Positions 1 through 8,783 of a stretch of 64,000 nucleotides of DNA are shown piece after piece. The position numbers were made by a program, and so were the translations under genes. The stretch is taken from the NCBI GenBank assembly GCA_024362935.1, contig JANCRA010000120.1, forward strand, positions 627,501 to 691,500, given 5' to 3'. The stretch is from Setophaga petechia (lineage: Eukaryota > Chordata > Aves > Passeriformes > Parulidae). The notes beneath the pieces are model-generated. The model was not told where the DNA came from. It did no database searches and saw nothing but the letters and a program-made list of their open reading frames with translations. Position 1 is the stretch's first letter, and the number at the start of each line of letters is the position of its first letter.

Positions 1-18
1 ACTCTCTTGCCTTTCCCT
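1..18. repeat. Tail of the monomer preceding HOR unit 1
   Basis: These 18 bases match the last bases of an ordinary monomer, directly before the TCGCATTAATAC boundary found before every core. The array therefore extends to the left of the window. Confidence 0.9.
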
Positions 19-306
19 TCGCATTAATACTTGAAAGGAAGGCGTCTTAGACAACTTTCTTTTTCTTGCTGGAAAACATTCTGCAGCCCTCTGTGCAACC
101 TGTACAGCACGATGGAAGTTGTTTAATGAGCAGGAACATTTTCTCCTAGTGAGAGATAGTGAAAAAGCTTTTTGCTTAGATGTAGGTTACCACAGGCAGT
201 TACTGCAGTGCACTGCAAAGCTAATAGATGCACAACACTGGGATTGTGTGCCCAGCTTGCAAAGTGATAGGAAACAGTACCTTTCCACTCTTCCTGCTTT
301 TTCCAT
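19..306. repeat. Diverged monomer D1
   Basis: D1 is 288 bp. Its first part still looks like an ordinary monomer (CATTAATACTTGAAAGGAAGG), and its later part is diverged (GTTACCACAGGCAG, GTGTGCCCAGC). It holds the longest perfect palindrome of the monomer family, TGCAGTGCACTGCA at 204-217. It marks the left edge of each core and is preceded by TTCGCATT instead of the usual TTCACATT. Confidence 0.88.
204..217. other. 14-bp perfect palindrome in D1
   Basis: TGCAGTGCACTGCA is its own reverse complement. Ordinary monomers keep the central 10 bp, CAGTGCACTG. Some monomer types have lost it (CAGTGCAGTG or CAGTGGACTG), and D5 lacks it because the CpG-dense segment replaced it. Confidence 0.75.
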
Positions 307-592
307 GCACATTACTATTCGAATGGAAAGAATTTTAGACAACTTTCTTTGGCTTCTTGCAAAACACTCTGCACACCTGCCTGCAATCTCTAGAAGTCGA
401 TGGGAGATATTTTCTGAACTGGCTCAGTTTCTCTTTGCAAGACATGGGGAAAAAGCAATTTGCTTAGATATAGGTGAAAAGAGGCACCTACTACAGTGCA
501 CTGCAAGCTAATTGCTGCACAACACGCAGATTGTGTAAGCAGGTTGCAAACTGATAGAAAACAGTACCTCTCCCTTCTCCTGCCTTTTCTAT
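307..592. repeat. Diverged monomer D2
   Basis: D2 is about 286 bp, begins ACATTACTATTCGAATGG, and contains TTTCTGAACTGGCTCAG in place of TTTAGTGAGCAGGAAGG of ordinary monomers. One A is missing after CAGTGCACTGC compared with D1. It carries GTGTAAGC, where ordinary monomers have GTGTTAGC. Confidence 0.86.
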
Positions 593-879
593 TCACATTT
601 CTATTTGAATGCAAGGCGTTTTAGACAACTTTCTTTTGCTTCTTGCAAAACACTCTGCACACCTGCCTGCAATCTCTAGAACTCGATGGGAGATGTTTTC
701 TGAACTGGCTCAGTTTCTCCTTGCGAGACATGGGGAAAAAGCAATTTGCTTAGATGCAGGTGAAAAGAGGCACCTACTACAGTGCACTGAAAAACTAATT
801 GCTGCACAACTCTGGGATTGTGTAAGCAGCTTACAAACAGATAGAAAACAGCACCTTTCCACTCTCCTGCCTTTTCCAT
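593..879. repeat. Diverged monomer D3
   Basis: D3 is 287 bp and the closest relative of D2, sharing TTTCTGAACTGGCTCAG and the CACACCTGCCTGCAATCTC variant. Compared codon by codon with the ordinary monomer at 2750 in the forward frame beginning TTTTCTGAA, I count 26 differing codons in about 61, of which 11 are synonymous. Confidence 0.86.
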
Positions 880-1165
880 TCGCATTACTATTCGAATGGC
901 AGCAGTTTTGGACAACTTTCTTTTGCTTCTTGCAAAACACTCTGCACACCTCCGTGCAACTTCTAGAAAAAATGAGAGTTGTTTTCTGAACTGGTACAGT
1001 TTCTCCTGAAGAGATATAATGCAAACGCTATTGGCTTAGATGTAGTAACAATAGGCAATTATTACAGTGCACTGCAAAGTCAATCGTAGTAGAACACTGG
1101 GATTGTGTGTCCAGCTTGCAAACTGGTAGAAAACAGTACCGATCCGCTCTCCTGCATTTTCCCTT
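880..1165. repeat. Diverged monomer D4
   Basis: D4 is about 286 bp. It is the most divergent of the intact diverged monomers, with GGTACAGTTTCTCCTGAAG and ATATAATGCAAACGC in the middle. Its 3' boundary with D5 is approximate because the junction sequence TTCCAGGAACATTCG does not align cleanly with the usual boundary. Confidence 0.8.
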
Positions 1166-1385
1166 TCCAGGAACATTCGAATTGATGGCTTTTTTGGACA
1201 AGTTACTTTTTCTTGTTGCAAAACACGCTGCAGAGCTGCCTGCAACCCCTAGAGCACGATGGGAGGTTTTTTGTGAACAGACACAGTTTCTCCTGGCGAG
1301 ACATAATGAAAAAGCTTTTTGCTAAGGTGTAGCCGGCAGGAGACGCTAAAGACCAGGAGACGGAGCACTGTGCCTTTAAGCGCCG

Positions 1386-1394
1386 CTTCCGGGT
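1386..1394 (-). promoter_or_regulatory. ETS-like motif in the CpG-dense segment
   Basis: CTTCCGGGT reads ACCCGGAAG on the minus strand, matching the CCGGAAG core of many ETS-family sites common in CpG-island promoters. It lies just after CCTTTAAGCGCCG. Such short motifs occur by chance, so only its position in a CpG-dense segment makes it notable. The same motif is at the same offset in the other units, altered at 7425 in unit 3. Confidence 0.35.
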
Positions 1395-1423
1395 GTCTCT
1401 CGGCCGTAGCTGTTCTCCGGAGC

Positions 1424-1439
1424 ACGCCGCGATCGGCGT
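1424..1439. other. Perfect 6-bp hairpin in the CpG-dense segment
   Basis: ACGCCG and CGGCGT are exact reverse complements separated by the 4-nt loop CGAT. The hairpin is conserved in all 14 copies. It could be a protein-binding dyad or an RNA hairpin, and nothing in the sequence decides between these. Confidence 0.6.
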
Positions 1440-1453
1440 AACGACACCAGATT

Positions 1454-1465
1454 CTTCGCGCCAAG
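1454..1465 (-). promoter_or_regulatory. E2F-like motif in the CpG-dense segment
   Basis: The minus strand reads CTTGGCGCGAAG, a 10 of 12 match to the palindromic E2F-type sequence TTTGGCGCGAAA. It is present at the same offset in every unit. It is a motif match only. Confidence 0.35.
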
Positions 1466-1546
1466 AAGCGTCTTCTCCTTCTCCGGGAAAAAGAGACTGC
1501 GGCAGCTTCTGAACGGCGAACTACGAAGCGGCACAAAACTGGGATT

Positions 1547-1553
1547 GGGTAAG
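1547..1553 (+). promoter_or_regulatory. Splice-donor-like GGGTAAG just 3' of the CpG-dense segment
   Basis: In D5 the sequence after ACTGGGATT is GGGTAAGC, where ordinary monomers have GTGTTAGC. GG|GTAAGC is close to a consensus 5' splice site, with GT at 1549-1550. If the CpG-dense segment starts a forward transcript, this would be the natural end of a first exon. The D2 and D3 monomers also have GTAAGC, in a weaker context (TGT before GT). Confidence 0.3.
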
Positions 1554-1595
1554 CAGCTTTCAAAGTGATAGAAAACAGTACTTTCCCACTCTCTT

Positions 1596-1630
1596 GCCTT
1601 TCCCTTCACATTAATACTTGAAAGGAAGGC
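1596..1630. other. Imperfect dyad spanning the monomer boundary
   Basis: GCCTTTCCCTTC on the left and GAAAGGAAGGC on the right form an imperfect hairpin with an exact GCCTT/AAGGC outer stem and a loop around ACATTAATACTT. It recurs at nearly every ordinary monomer junction, so the array carries one such dyad about every 286 bp. Confidence 0.55.
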
Positions 1631-1891
1631 GTCTTAGACAACTTTCTTTTACTTTTTGCAAAACACACTGCAGTCCTCTGTGCAACTTCTAGAGCACGAT
1701 AGGAGATGTTTAGTGAGCAGGAAGGTTTTCTCCTTGCGAGACAGAGTGAAAAAGCTATTTGCTTAGATGTAGGTGACAAGAAACACTTACTGCAGTGCAC
1801 TGAAAAGCTAACTGCTACACAGCACTGCGATTGTGTTAGCAGCCTGCAAAGTGCTAGAAAACAGTACTTTCCCACTCTCTTGCCTTTCCCT
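1606..1891. repeat. Entry monomer, type example
   Basis: The first ordinary monomer after the core is of the same type in all 14 units, marked by CTTTTACTTTTTGC or a near variant and by GCAGTCCTCTGTG. Copies start at 1606, 4623, 7640, 11800, 15960, 21262, 28277, 34149, 38592, 43606, 47194, 50782, 54370 and 57958. Its constant position shows that exchange events leave the core's right flank intact. Confidence 0.88.
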
Positions 1892-2749
1892 TCACATTAA
1901 TACTTGAAAGGAAGGCATCTTAGACAACTTTCTTTTTCTTGTGTCAAAAAACTCTGCAGCCCTCTCTGCAACATCTACAACACGATGGAAGTTGTTTAGT
2001 GAGCAGGAAGGTTTTCTCCTTGCGAGACATAGTGAAAAAGCTATTTGCTTAGATGTAGGTGACAAGAAACACTTACTGCAGTGCACTGAACAGCTAATTG
2101 CTACACAGCACTGGGATTGTGTTAGCAGCCTGAAAAGTGCTAGAAAACAGTACTTTCCCACTCTCTTGCCTTTCCCTTCACATTAATACTTGAAAGGAAG
2201 GCGTCTTAGACAACTTTCTTTTTCTTGTGTCAAAAAACTCTGCAGCCCTCTCTGCAACATCTACAACACGATGGAAGTTGTTTAGTGAGCAGGAAGGTTT
2301 TCTCCTTGCGAGACATAGTGAAAAAGCTATTTGCTTAGATGTAGGTGACAAGAAACACTTACTGCAGTGCACTGAACAGCTAACTGCTACACAGCACTAG
2401 TACTGTGTTAGCAGCTTGCAAAGTGCTAGAAAACAGTACTTTCCCACTCTCTTGCCTTTCCCTTCACATTAATACTTGAAAGGAAGGCATCTTAGACAAC
2501 TTTCTTTTTCTTGTGTCAAAAAACTCTGCAGCCCTCTCTGCAACATCTACAACACGATGGAAGTTGTTTAGTGAGCAGGAAGGTTTTCTCCTTGCGGGAC
2601 ATAGTGAAAAAGCTATTTGCTTAGATGTAGGTGACAAGAAACACTTACTGCAGTGCACTGAACAGCTAATTGCTACACAGCACTAGTACTGTGTTAGCAG
2701 CTTGCAAAGTGCTAGAAAACAGTACTTTCCCACTCTCTTGCCTTTCCCT

Positions 2750-3035
2750 TCACATTAATACTTGAAAGGAAGGCATCTTAGACAACTTTCTTTTTCTTGT
2801 GTCAAAAAACTCTGCAGCCCTCTCTGCAACATCTACAACACGATGGAAGTTGTTTAGTGAGCAGGAAGGTTTTCTCCTTGCGAGACATAGTGAAAAAGCT
2901 ATTTGCTTAGATGTAGGTGACAAGAAACACTTACTGCAGTGCACTGAACAGCTAATTGCTACACAGAACTGGGATTGTGTTAGCAGCTTGCAAAGTGCTA
3001 GAAAACAGTACTTTCCCACTCTCTTGCCTTTCCCT
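2750..3035. repeat. Exit monomer, type example
   Basis: The last ordinary monomer before each core has CAGAACTGGGATTG and ends with CCCTTCGCATT instead of CCCTTCACATT. Copies start at 2750, 5767, 9927, 14087, 19389, 26404, 32276, 36719, 41733, 45321, 48909, 52497, 56085 and 63100. In units 8 and 10-13 only its right part is of this type, with the left part coming from other monomers. Confidence 0.86.
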
Positions 3036-6000
3036 TCGCATTAATACTTGAAAGGAAGGCGTCTTAGACAACTTTCTTTTTCTTGCTGGAAAACATTCTG
3101 CAGCCCTCTGTGCAACCTGTACAGCACGATGGAAGTTGTTTAATGAGCAGGAACATTTTCTCCTAGTGAGAGATAGTGAAAAAGCTTTTTGCTTAGATGT
3201 AGGTTACCACAGGCAGTTACTGCAGTGCACTGCAAAGCTAATAGATGCACAACACTGGGATTGTGTGCCCAGCTTGCAAAGTGATAGGAAACAGTACCTT
3301 TCCACTCTTCCTGCTTTTTCCATGCACATTACTATTCGAATGGAAAGAATTTTAGACAACTTTCTTTGGCTTCTTGCAAAACACTCTGCACACCTGCCTG
3401 CAATCTCTAGAAGTCGATGGGAGATATTTTCTGAACTGGCTCAGTTTCTCTTTGCAAGACATGGGGAAAAAGCAATTTGCTTAGATATAGGTGAAAAGAG
3501 GCACCTACTACAGTGCACTGCAAGCTAATTGCTGCACAACACGCAGATTGTGTAAGCAGGTTGCAAACTGATAGAAAACAGTACCTCTCCCTTCTCCTGC
3601 CTTTTCTATTCACATTTCTATTTGAATGCAAGGCGTTTTAGACAACTTTCTTTTGCTTCTTGCAAAACACTCTGCACACCTGCCTGCAATCTCTAGAACT
3701 CGATGGGAGATGTTTTCTGAACTGGCTCAGTTTCTCCTTGCGAGACATGGGGAAAAAGCAATTTGCTTAGATGCAGGTGAAAAGAGGCACCTACTACAGT
3801 GCACTGAAAAACTAATTGCTGCACAACTCTGGGATTGTGTAAGCAGCTTACAAACAGATAGAAAACAGCACCTTTCCACTCTCCTGCCTTTTCCATTCGC
3901 ATTACTATTCGAATGGCAGCAGTTTTGGACAACTTTCTTTTGCTTCTTGCAAAACACTCTGCACACCTCCGTGCAACTTCTAGAAAAAATGAGAGTTGTT
4001 TTCTGAACTGGTACAGTTTCTCCTGAAGAGATATAATGCAAACGCTATTGGCTTAGATGTAGTAACAATAGGCAATTATTACAGTGCACTGCAAAGTCAA
4101 TCGTAGTAGAACACTGGGATTGTGTGTCCAGCTTGCAAACTGGTAGAAAACAGTACCGATCCGCTCTCCTGCATTTTCCCTTTCCAGGAACATTCGAATT
4201 GATGGCTTTTTTGGACAAGTTACTTTTTCTTGTTGCAAAACACGCTGCAGAGCTGCCTGCAACCCCTAGAGCACGATGGGAGGTTTTTTGTGAACAGACA
4301 CAGTTTCTCCTGGCGAGACATAATGAAAAAGCTTTTTGCTAAGGTGTAGCCGGCAGGAGAAGCTAAAGACCAGGAGACGGAGCACTGTGCCTTTAAGCGC
4401 CGCTTCCGGGTGTCTCTCGGCCGTAGCTGTTCTCCGGAGCACGCCGCGATCGGCGTAACGACACCAGATTCTTCGCGCCAAGAAGCGTCTTCTCCTTCTC
4501 CGGGAAAAAGAGACTGCGGCAGCTTCTGAACGGCGAACTACGAAGCGGCACAAAACTGGGATTGGGTAAGCAGCTTTCAAAGTGATAGAAAACAGTACTT
4601 TCCCACTCTCTTGCCTTTCCCTTCACATTAATACTTGAAAGGAAGGCGTCTTAGACAACTTTCTTTTACTTTTTGCAAAACACACTGCAGTCCTCTGTGC
4701 AACTTCTAGAGCACGATAGGAGATGTTTAGTGAGCAGGAAGGTTTTCTCCTTGCGAGACAGAGTGAAAAAGCTATTTGCTTAGATGTAGGTGACAAGAAA
4801 CACTTACTGCAGTGCACTGAAAAGCTAACTGCTACACAGCACTGCGATTGTGTTAGCAGCCTGCAAAGTGCTAGAAAACAGTACTTTCCCACTCTCTTGC
4901 CTTTCCCTTCACATTAATACTTGAAAGGAAGGCATCTTAGACAACTTTCTTTTTCTTGTGTCAAAAAACTCTGCAGCCCTCTCTGCAACATCTACAACAC
5001 GATGGAAGTTGTTTAGTGAGCAGGAAGGTTTTCTCCTTGCGAGACATAGTGAAAAAGCTATTTGCTTAGATGTAGGTGACAAGAAACACTTACTGCAGTG
5101 CACTGAACAGCTAATTGCTACACAGCACTGGGATTGTGTTAGCAGCCTGAAAAGTGCTAGAAAACAGTACTTTCCCACTCTCTTGCCTTTCCCTTCACAT
5201 TAATACTTGAAAGGAAGGCGTCTTAGACAACTTTCTTTTTCTTGTGTCAAAAAACTCTGCAGCCCTCTCTGCAACATCTACAACACGATGGAAGTTGTTT
5301 AGTGAGCAGGAAGGTTTTCTCCTTGCGAGACATAGTGAAAAAGCTATTTGCTTAGATGTAGGTGACAAGAAACACTTACTGCAGTGCACTGAACAGCTAA
5401 CTGCTACACAGCACTAGTACTGTGTTAGCAGCTTGCAAAGTGCTAGAAAACAGTACTTTCCCACTCTCTTGCCTTTCCCTTCACATTAATACTTGAAAGG
5501 AAGGCATCTTAGACAACTTTCTTTTTCTTGTGTCAAAAAACTCTGCAGCCCTCTCTGCAACATCTACAACACGATGGAAGTTGTTTAGTGAGCAGGAAGG
5601 TTTTCTCCTTGCGGGACATAGTGAAAAAGCTATTTGCTTAGATGTAGGTGACAAGAAACACTTACTGCAGTGCACTGAACAGCTAATTGCTACACAGCAC
5701 TAGTACTGTGTTAGCAGCTTGCAAAGTGCTAGAAAACAGTACTTTCCCACTCTCTTGCCTTTCCCTTCACATTAATACTTGAAAGGAAGGCATCTTAGAC
5801 AACTTTCTTTTTCTTGTGTCAAAAAACTCTGCAGCCCTCTCTGCAACATCTACAACACGATGGAAGTTGTTTAGTGAGCAGGAAGGTTTTCTCCTTGCGA
5901 GACATAGTGAAAAAGCTATTTGCTTAGATGTAGGTGACAAGAAACACTTACTGCAGTGCACTGAACAGCTAATTGCTACACAGAACTGGGATTGTGTTAG

Positions 6001-6052
6001 CAGCTTGCAAAGTGCTAGAAAACAGTACTTTCCCACTCTCTTGCCTTTCCCT
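3036..6052. repeat. HOR unit 2 (3017 bp; core + 5 monomers)
   Basis: The core is 3036-4622 and ordinary monomers start at 4623, 4909, 5195, 5481 and 5767. It is a tandem copy of unit 1 with a single difference found by eye: A at 4361 instead of C, which removes a CpG in the CpG-dense segment. This implies a very recent duplication or conversion. Confidence 0.95.
4350..4548. other. CpG-dense island segment, copy 2
   Basis: Same as copy 1 except A at 4361 in place of C, which removes one CpG. Confidence 0.9.
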
Positions 6053-7366
6053 TCGCATTAATACTTGAAAGGAAGGCGTCTTAGACAACTTTCTTTTTCT
6101 TGCTGGAAAACATTCTGCAGCCCTCTGTGCAACCTGTACAGCACGATGGAAGTTGTTTAATGAGCAGGAACATTTTCTCCTAGTGAGAGATAGTGAAAAA
6201 GCTTTTTGCTTAGATGTAGGTTACCACAGGCAGTTACTGCAGTGCACTGCAAAGCTAATAGATGCACAACACTGGGATTGTGTGCCCAGCTTGCAAAGTG
6301 ATAGGAAACAGTACCTTTCCACTCTTCCTGCTTTTTCCATGCACATTACTATTCGAATGGAAAGAATTTTAGACAACTTTCTTTGGCTTCTTGCAAAACA
6401 CTCTGCACACCTGCCTGCAATCTCTAGAAGTCGATGGGAGATATTTTCTGAACTGGCTCAGTTTCTCTTTGCAAGACATGGGGAAAAAGCAATTTGCTTA
6501 GATATAGGTGAAAAGAGGCACCTACTACAGTGCACTGCAAGCTAATTGCTGCACAACACGCAGATTGTGTAAGCAGGTTGCAAACTGATAGAAAACAGTA
6601 CCTCTCCCTTCTCCTGCCTTTTCTATTCACATTTCTATTTGAATGCAAGGCGTTTTAGACAACTTTCTTTTGCTTCTTGCAAAACACTCTGCACACCTGC
6701 CTGCAATCTCTAGAACTCGATGGGAGATGTTTTCTGAACTGGCTCAGTTTCTCCTTGCGAGACATGGGGAAAAAGCAATTTGCTTAGATGCAGGTGAAAA
6801 GAGGCACCTACTACAGTGCACTGAAAAACTAATTGCTGCACAACTCTGGGATTGTGTAAGCAGCTTACAAACAGATAGAAAACAGCACCTTTCCACTCTC
6901 CTGCCTTTTCCATTCGCATTACTATTCGAATGGCAGCAGTTTTGGACAACTTTCTTTTGCTTCTTGCAAAACACTCTGCACACCTCCGTGCAACTTCTAG
7001 AAAAAATGAGAGTTGTTTTCTGAACTGGTACAGTTTCTCCTGAAGAGATATAATGCAAACGCTATTGGCTTAGATGTAGTAACAATAGGCAATTATTACA
7101 GTGCACTGCAAAGTCAATCGTAGTAGAACACTGGGATTGTGTGTCCAGCTTGCAAACTGGTAGAAAACAGTACCGATCCGCTCTCCTGCATTTTCCCTTT
7201 CCAGGAACATTCGAATTGATGGCTTTTTTGGACAAGTTACTTTTTCTTGTTGCAAAACACGCTGCAGAGCTGCCTGCAACCCCTAGAGCACGATGGGAGG
7301 TTTTTTGTGAACAGACACAGTTTCTCCTGGCGAGACATAATGAAAAAGCTTTTTGCTAAGGTGTAG

Positions 7367-7565
7367 CCGGCAGGAGACGCTAAAGACCAGGAGACGGAGC
7401 ACTGTGCCTTTAAGCGCCGCTTCCAGGTGTCTCTCGGCCGTAGCTGTTCTCCGGAGCACGCCGCGATCGGCGTAACGACACCAGATTCTTCGCGCCAAGA
7501 AGCGTCTTCTCCTTCTCCGGGAAAAAGAGACTGCGGCAGCTTCTGAACGGCGAACTACGAAGCGG
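7367..7565. other. CpG-dense island segment, copy 3
   Basis: Same as copy 1 except G to A at 7425, which turns the ETS-like CTTCCGGGT into CTTCCAGGT and removes a CpG. This is the change expected from deamination of methylcytosine on the opposite strand. Confidence 0.9.
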
Positions 7566-8783
7566 CACAAAACTGGGATTGGGTAAGCAGCTTTCAAAGT
7601 GATAGAAAACAGTACTTTTCCACTCTCTTGCCTTTCCCTTCACATTAATACTTGAAAGGAAGGCGCCTTAGACAACTTTCTTTTACTTTTTGCAAAACAC
7701 ACTGCAGTCCTCTGTGCAACTTCTAGAGCACGATAGGAGATGTTTAGTGAGCAGGAAGGTTTTCTCCTTGCGAGACAGAGTGAAAAAGCTATTTGCTTAG
7801 ATGTAGGTGACAAGAAACACTTACTGCAGTGCACTGAAAAGCTAACTGCTACACAGCACTGCGATTGTGTTAGCAGCCTGCAAAGTGCTAGAAAACAGTA
7901 CTTTCCCACTCTCTTGCCTTTCCCTTCACATTAATACTTGAAAGGAAGGCGTCTTAGACAACTTTCTTTTTCTTGTTACAGAACACACTGCAGCCCTCTG
8001 TGCAACTTCTGGAACACGATAGGAGATGTTTAGTGAGCAGGAAGGTTTTCTCCTTGCGAGACAGAGTGAAAAAGCTATTTGCTTAGATGTAGGTGACAAG
8101 AAACACTTACTGCAGTGCAGTGACAAGTTAATTGTTACACAGCACTGGGATTGTGTTAGCAGCTCTCAAAGTGATAGAAAACAGTACTTTCCCACTCTCT
8201 TGCCTTTCCCTTCACATTAATACTTGAAAGGAAGGCATCTTAGACAACTTTCTTTTTCTTGTGTCAAAAAACTCTGCAGCCCTCTCTGCAACATCTACAA
8301 CACGATGGAAGTTGTTTAGTGAGCAGGAAGGTTTTCTCCTTGCGAGACATAGTGAAAAAGCTATTTGCTTAGATGTAGGTGACAAGAAACACTTACTGCA
8401 GTGCACTGAACAGCTAATTGCTACACAGCACTGGGATTGTGTTAGCAGCCTGAAAAGTGCTAGAAAACAGTACTTTCCCACTCTCTTGCCTTTCCCTTCA
8501 CATTAATACTTGAAAGGAAGGCGTCTTAGACAACTTTCTTTTTCTTGTGTCAAAAAACTCTGCAGCCCTCTCTGCAACATCTAGAACACGATGGAAGTTG
8601 TTTAGTGAGCAGGAAGGTTTTTTCCTTGCGAGACATAGTGAAAAAGCTTTTTCCTTAGATGTAGGTAAAAAGAAACACTTACTGCAGTGCACTGAACAGC
8701 TAACTGCTACACAGCACTAGGACTGTGTTAGCAGCTTGCAAAGTGCTAGAAAACAGTACTTTCCCACTCTCTTGCCTTTCCCT

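Larger units (their letters stand above)
1333..1531. other. CpG-dense island segment, copy 1
   Basis: The segment is 199 bp with 121 G or C (about 61%) and 23 CpG dinucleotides by hand count, giving an observed/expected CpG ratio near 1.25. The surrounding monomers have about 42% GC and about two CpGs each. It interrupts D5 between GGTGTAG and ACAAAACTGGG. It contains CTTCCGGGT (ETS-like), CTTCGCGCCAAG (E2F-like) and a perfect hairpin, ACGCCG-CGAT-CGGCGT. The composition resembles a vertebrate CpG-island promoter or first exon, and promoter function is inference only. The source is unknown. No terminal inverted repeats or target-site duplication are visible. Confidence 0.9.
19..1605. repeat. 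Invariant HOR core (D1-D5), type example
   Basis: Five monomers of 288, 286, 287, about 286 and 440 bp differ strongly from the ordinary 286-bp monomers but hardly at all from the matching core in other units. All 14 complete cores have exactly 1587 bp. Differences between cores are limited to isolated bases: the D1 A/G site, three sites shared by units 5 and 6, and single changes in units 2, 3, 4, 6 and 7. Cores 8-14 look identical. The core therefore evolves as one homogenised block, separately from the flanking monomers. Confidence 0.94.
1166..1605. repeat. Diverged monomer D5 carrying the CpG-dense replacement
   Basis: D5 is about 440 bp. Both ends align with monomer sequence (ACAAGTTACTTTTTCTTG on the left, ACTGGGATTG on the right). 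About 50 bp of the monomer, including the CAGTGCACTG palindrome, is replaced by about 200 bp of unrelated GC-rich DNA. The left boundary is approximate. Confidence 0.85.
19..3035. repeat. HOR unit 1 (3017 bp; core + 5 monomers)
   Basis: The core is 19-1605 and five 286-bp monomers start at 1606, 1892, 2178, 2464 and 2750. The arithmetic is exact: 1587 + 5 x 286 = 3017. Units 1-3 carry A in D1 (position 189 here), where all later units carry G. The second monomer has the variant CAGCCTGAAAAGTGC, which recurs only in units 2-4 and 14. Apart from one base in the CpG-dense segment (C at 1344), I found no difference from unit 2. Confidence 0.95.

Noticed and set aside
119..511. Open reading frames of about 60-135 codons on both strands, repeated throughout
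   Set aside because: They recur only because the DNA repeats. Many start at TTG rather than ATG, both strands are open at once, ordinary monomers shift frame by one at each junction (286 = 3 x 95 + 1), and several copies carry stops. No known protein domain is recognisable.
1011..1027. TATAAT plus an octamer-like ATGCAAAC in D4 as a promoter
   Set aside because: Isolated short matches in AT-rich DNA, about 310 bp from the CpG-dense segment, with the octamer one base off. This is no better than chance.
1344..1365. CTCF-like site around GACCAGGAGACGG
   Set aside because: At least three mismatches in the core of the usual CTCF motif, so it is not convincing.
1454..1470. CENP-B box starting at TTCG in the CpG-dense segment
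   Set aside because: The required CGGG at the right end is absent (AAGC instead). No other TTCG in the monomer fits the motif on either strand.
1333..1531. Transposable element insertion
   Set aside because: No terminal repeats, poly(A) or target-site duplication, and about 50 bp of host monomer is missing, so a simple insertion does not fit.
1249..1563. Arginine-rich 104-codon minus-strand frame across the CpG-dense segment
   Set aside because: The basic stretch is a by-product of CpG-rich codons, the frame runs into plain satellite on both sides, and no protein family is recognisable.
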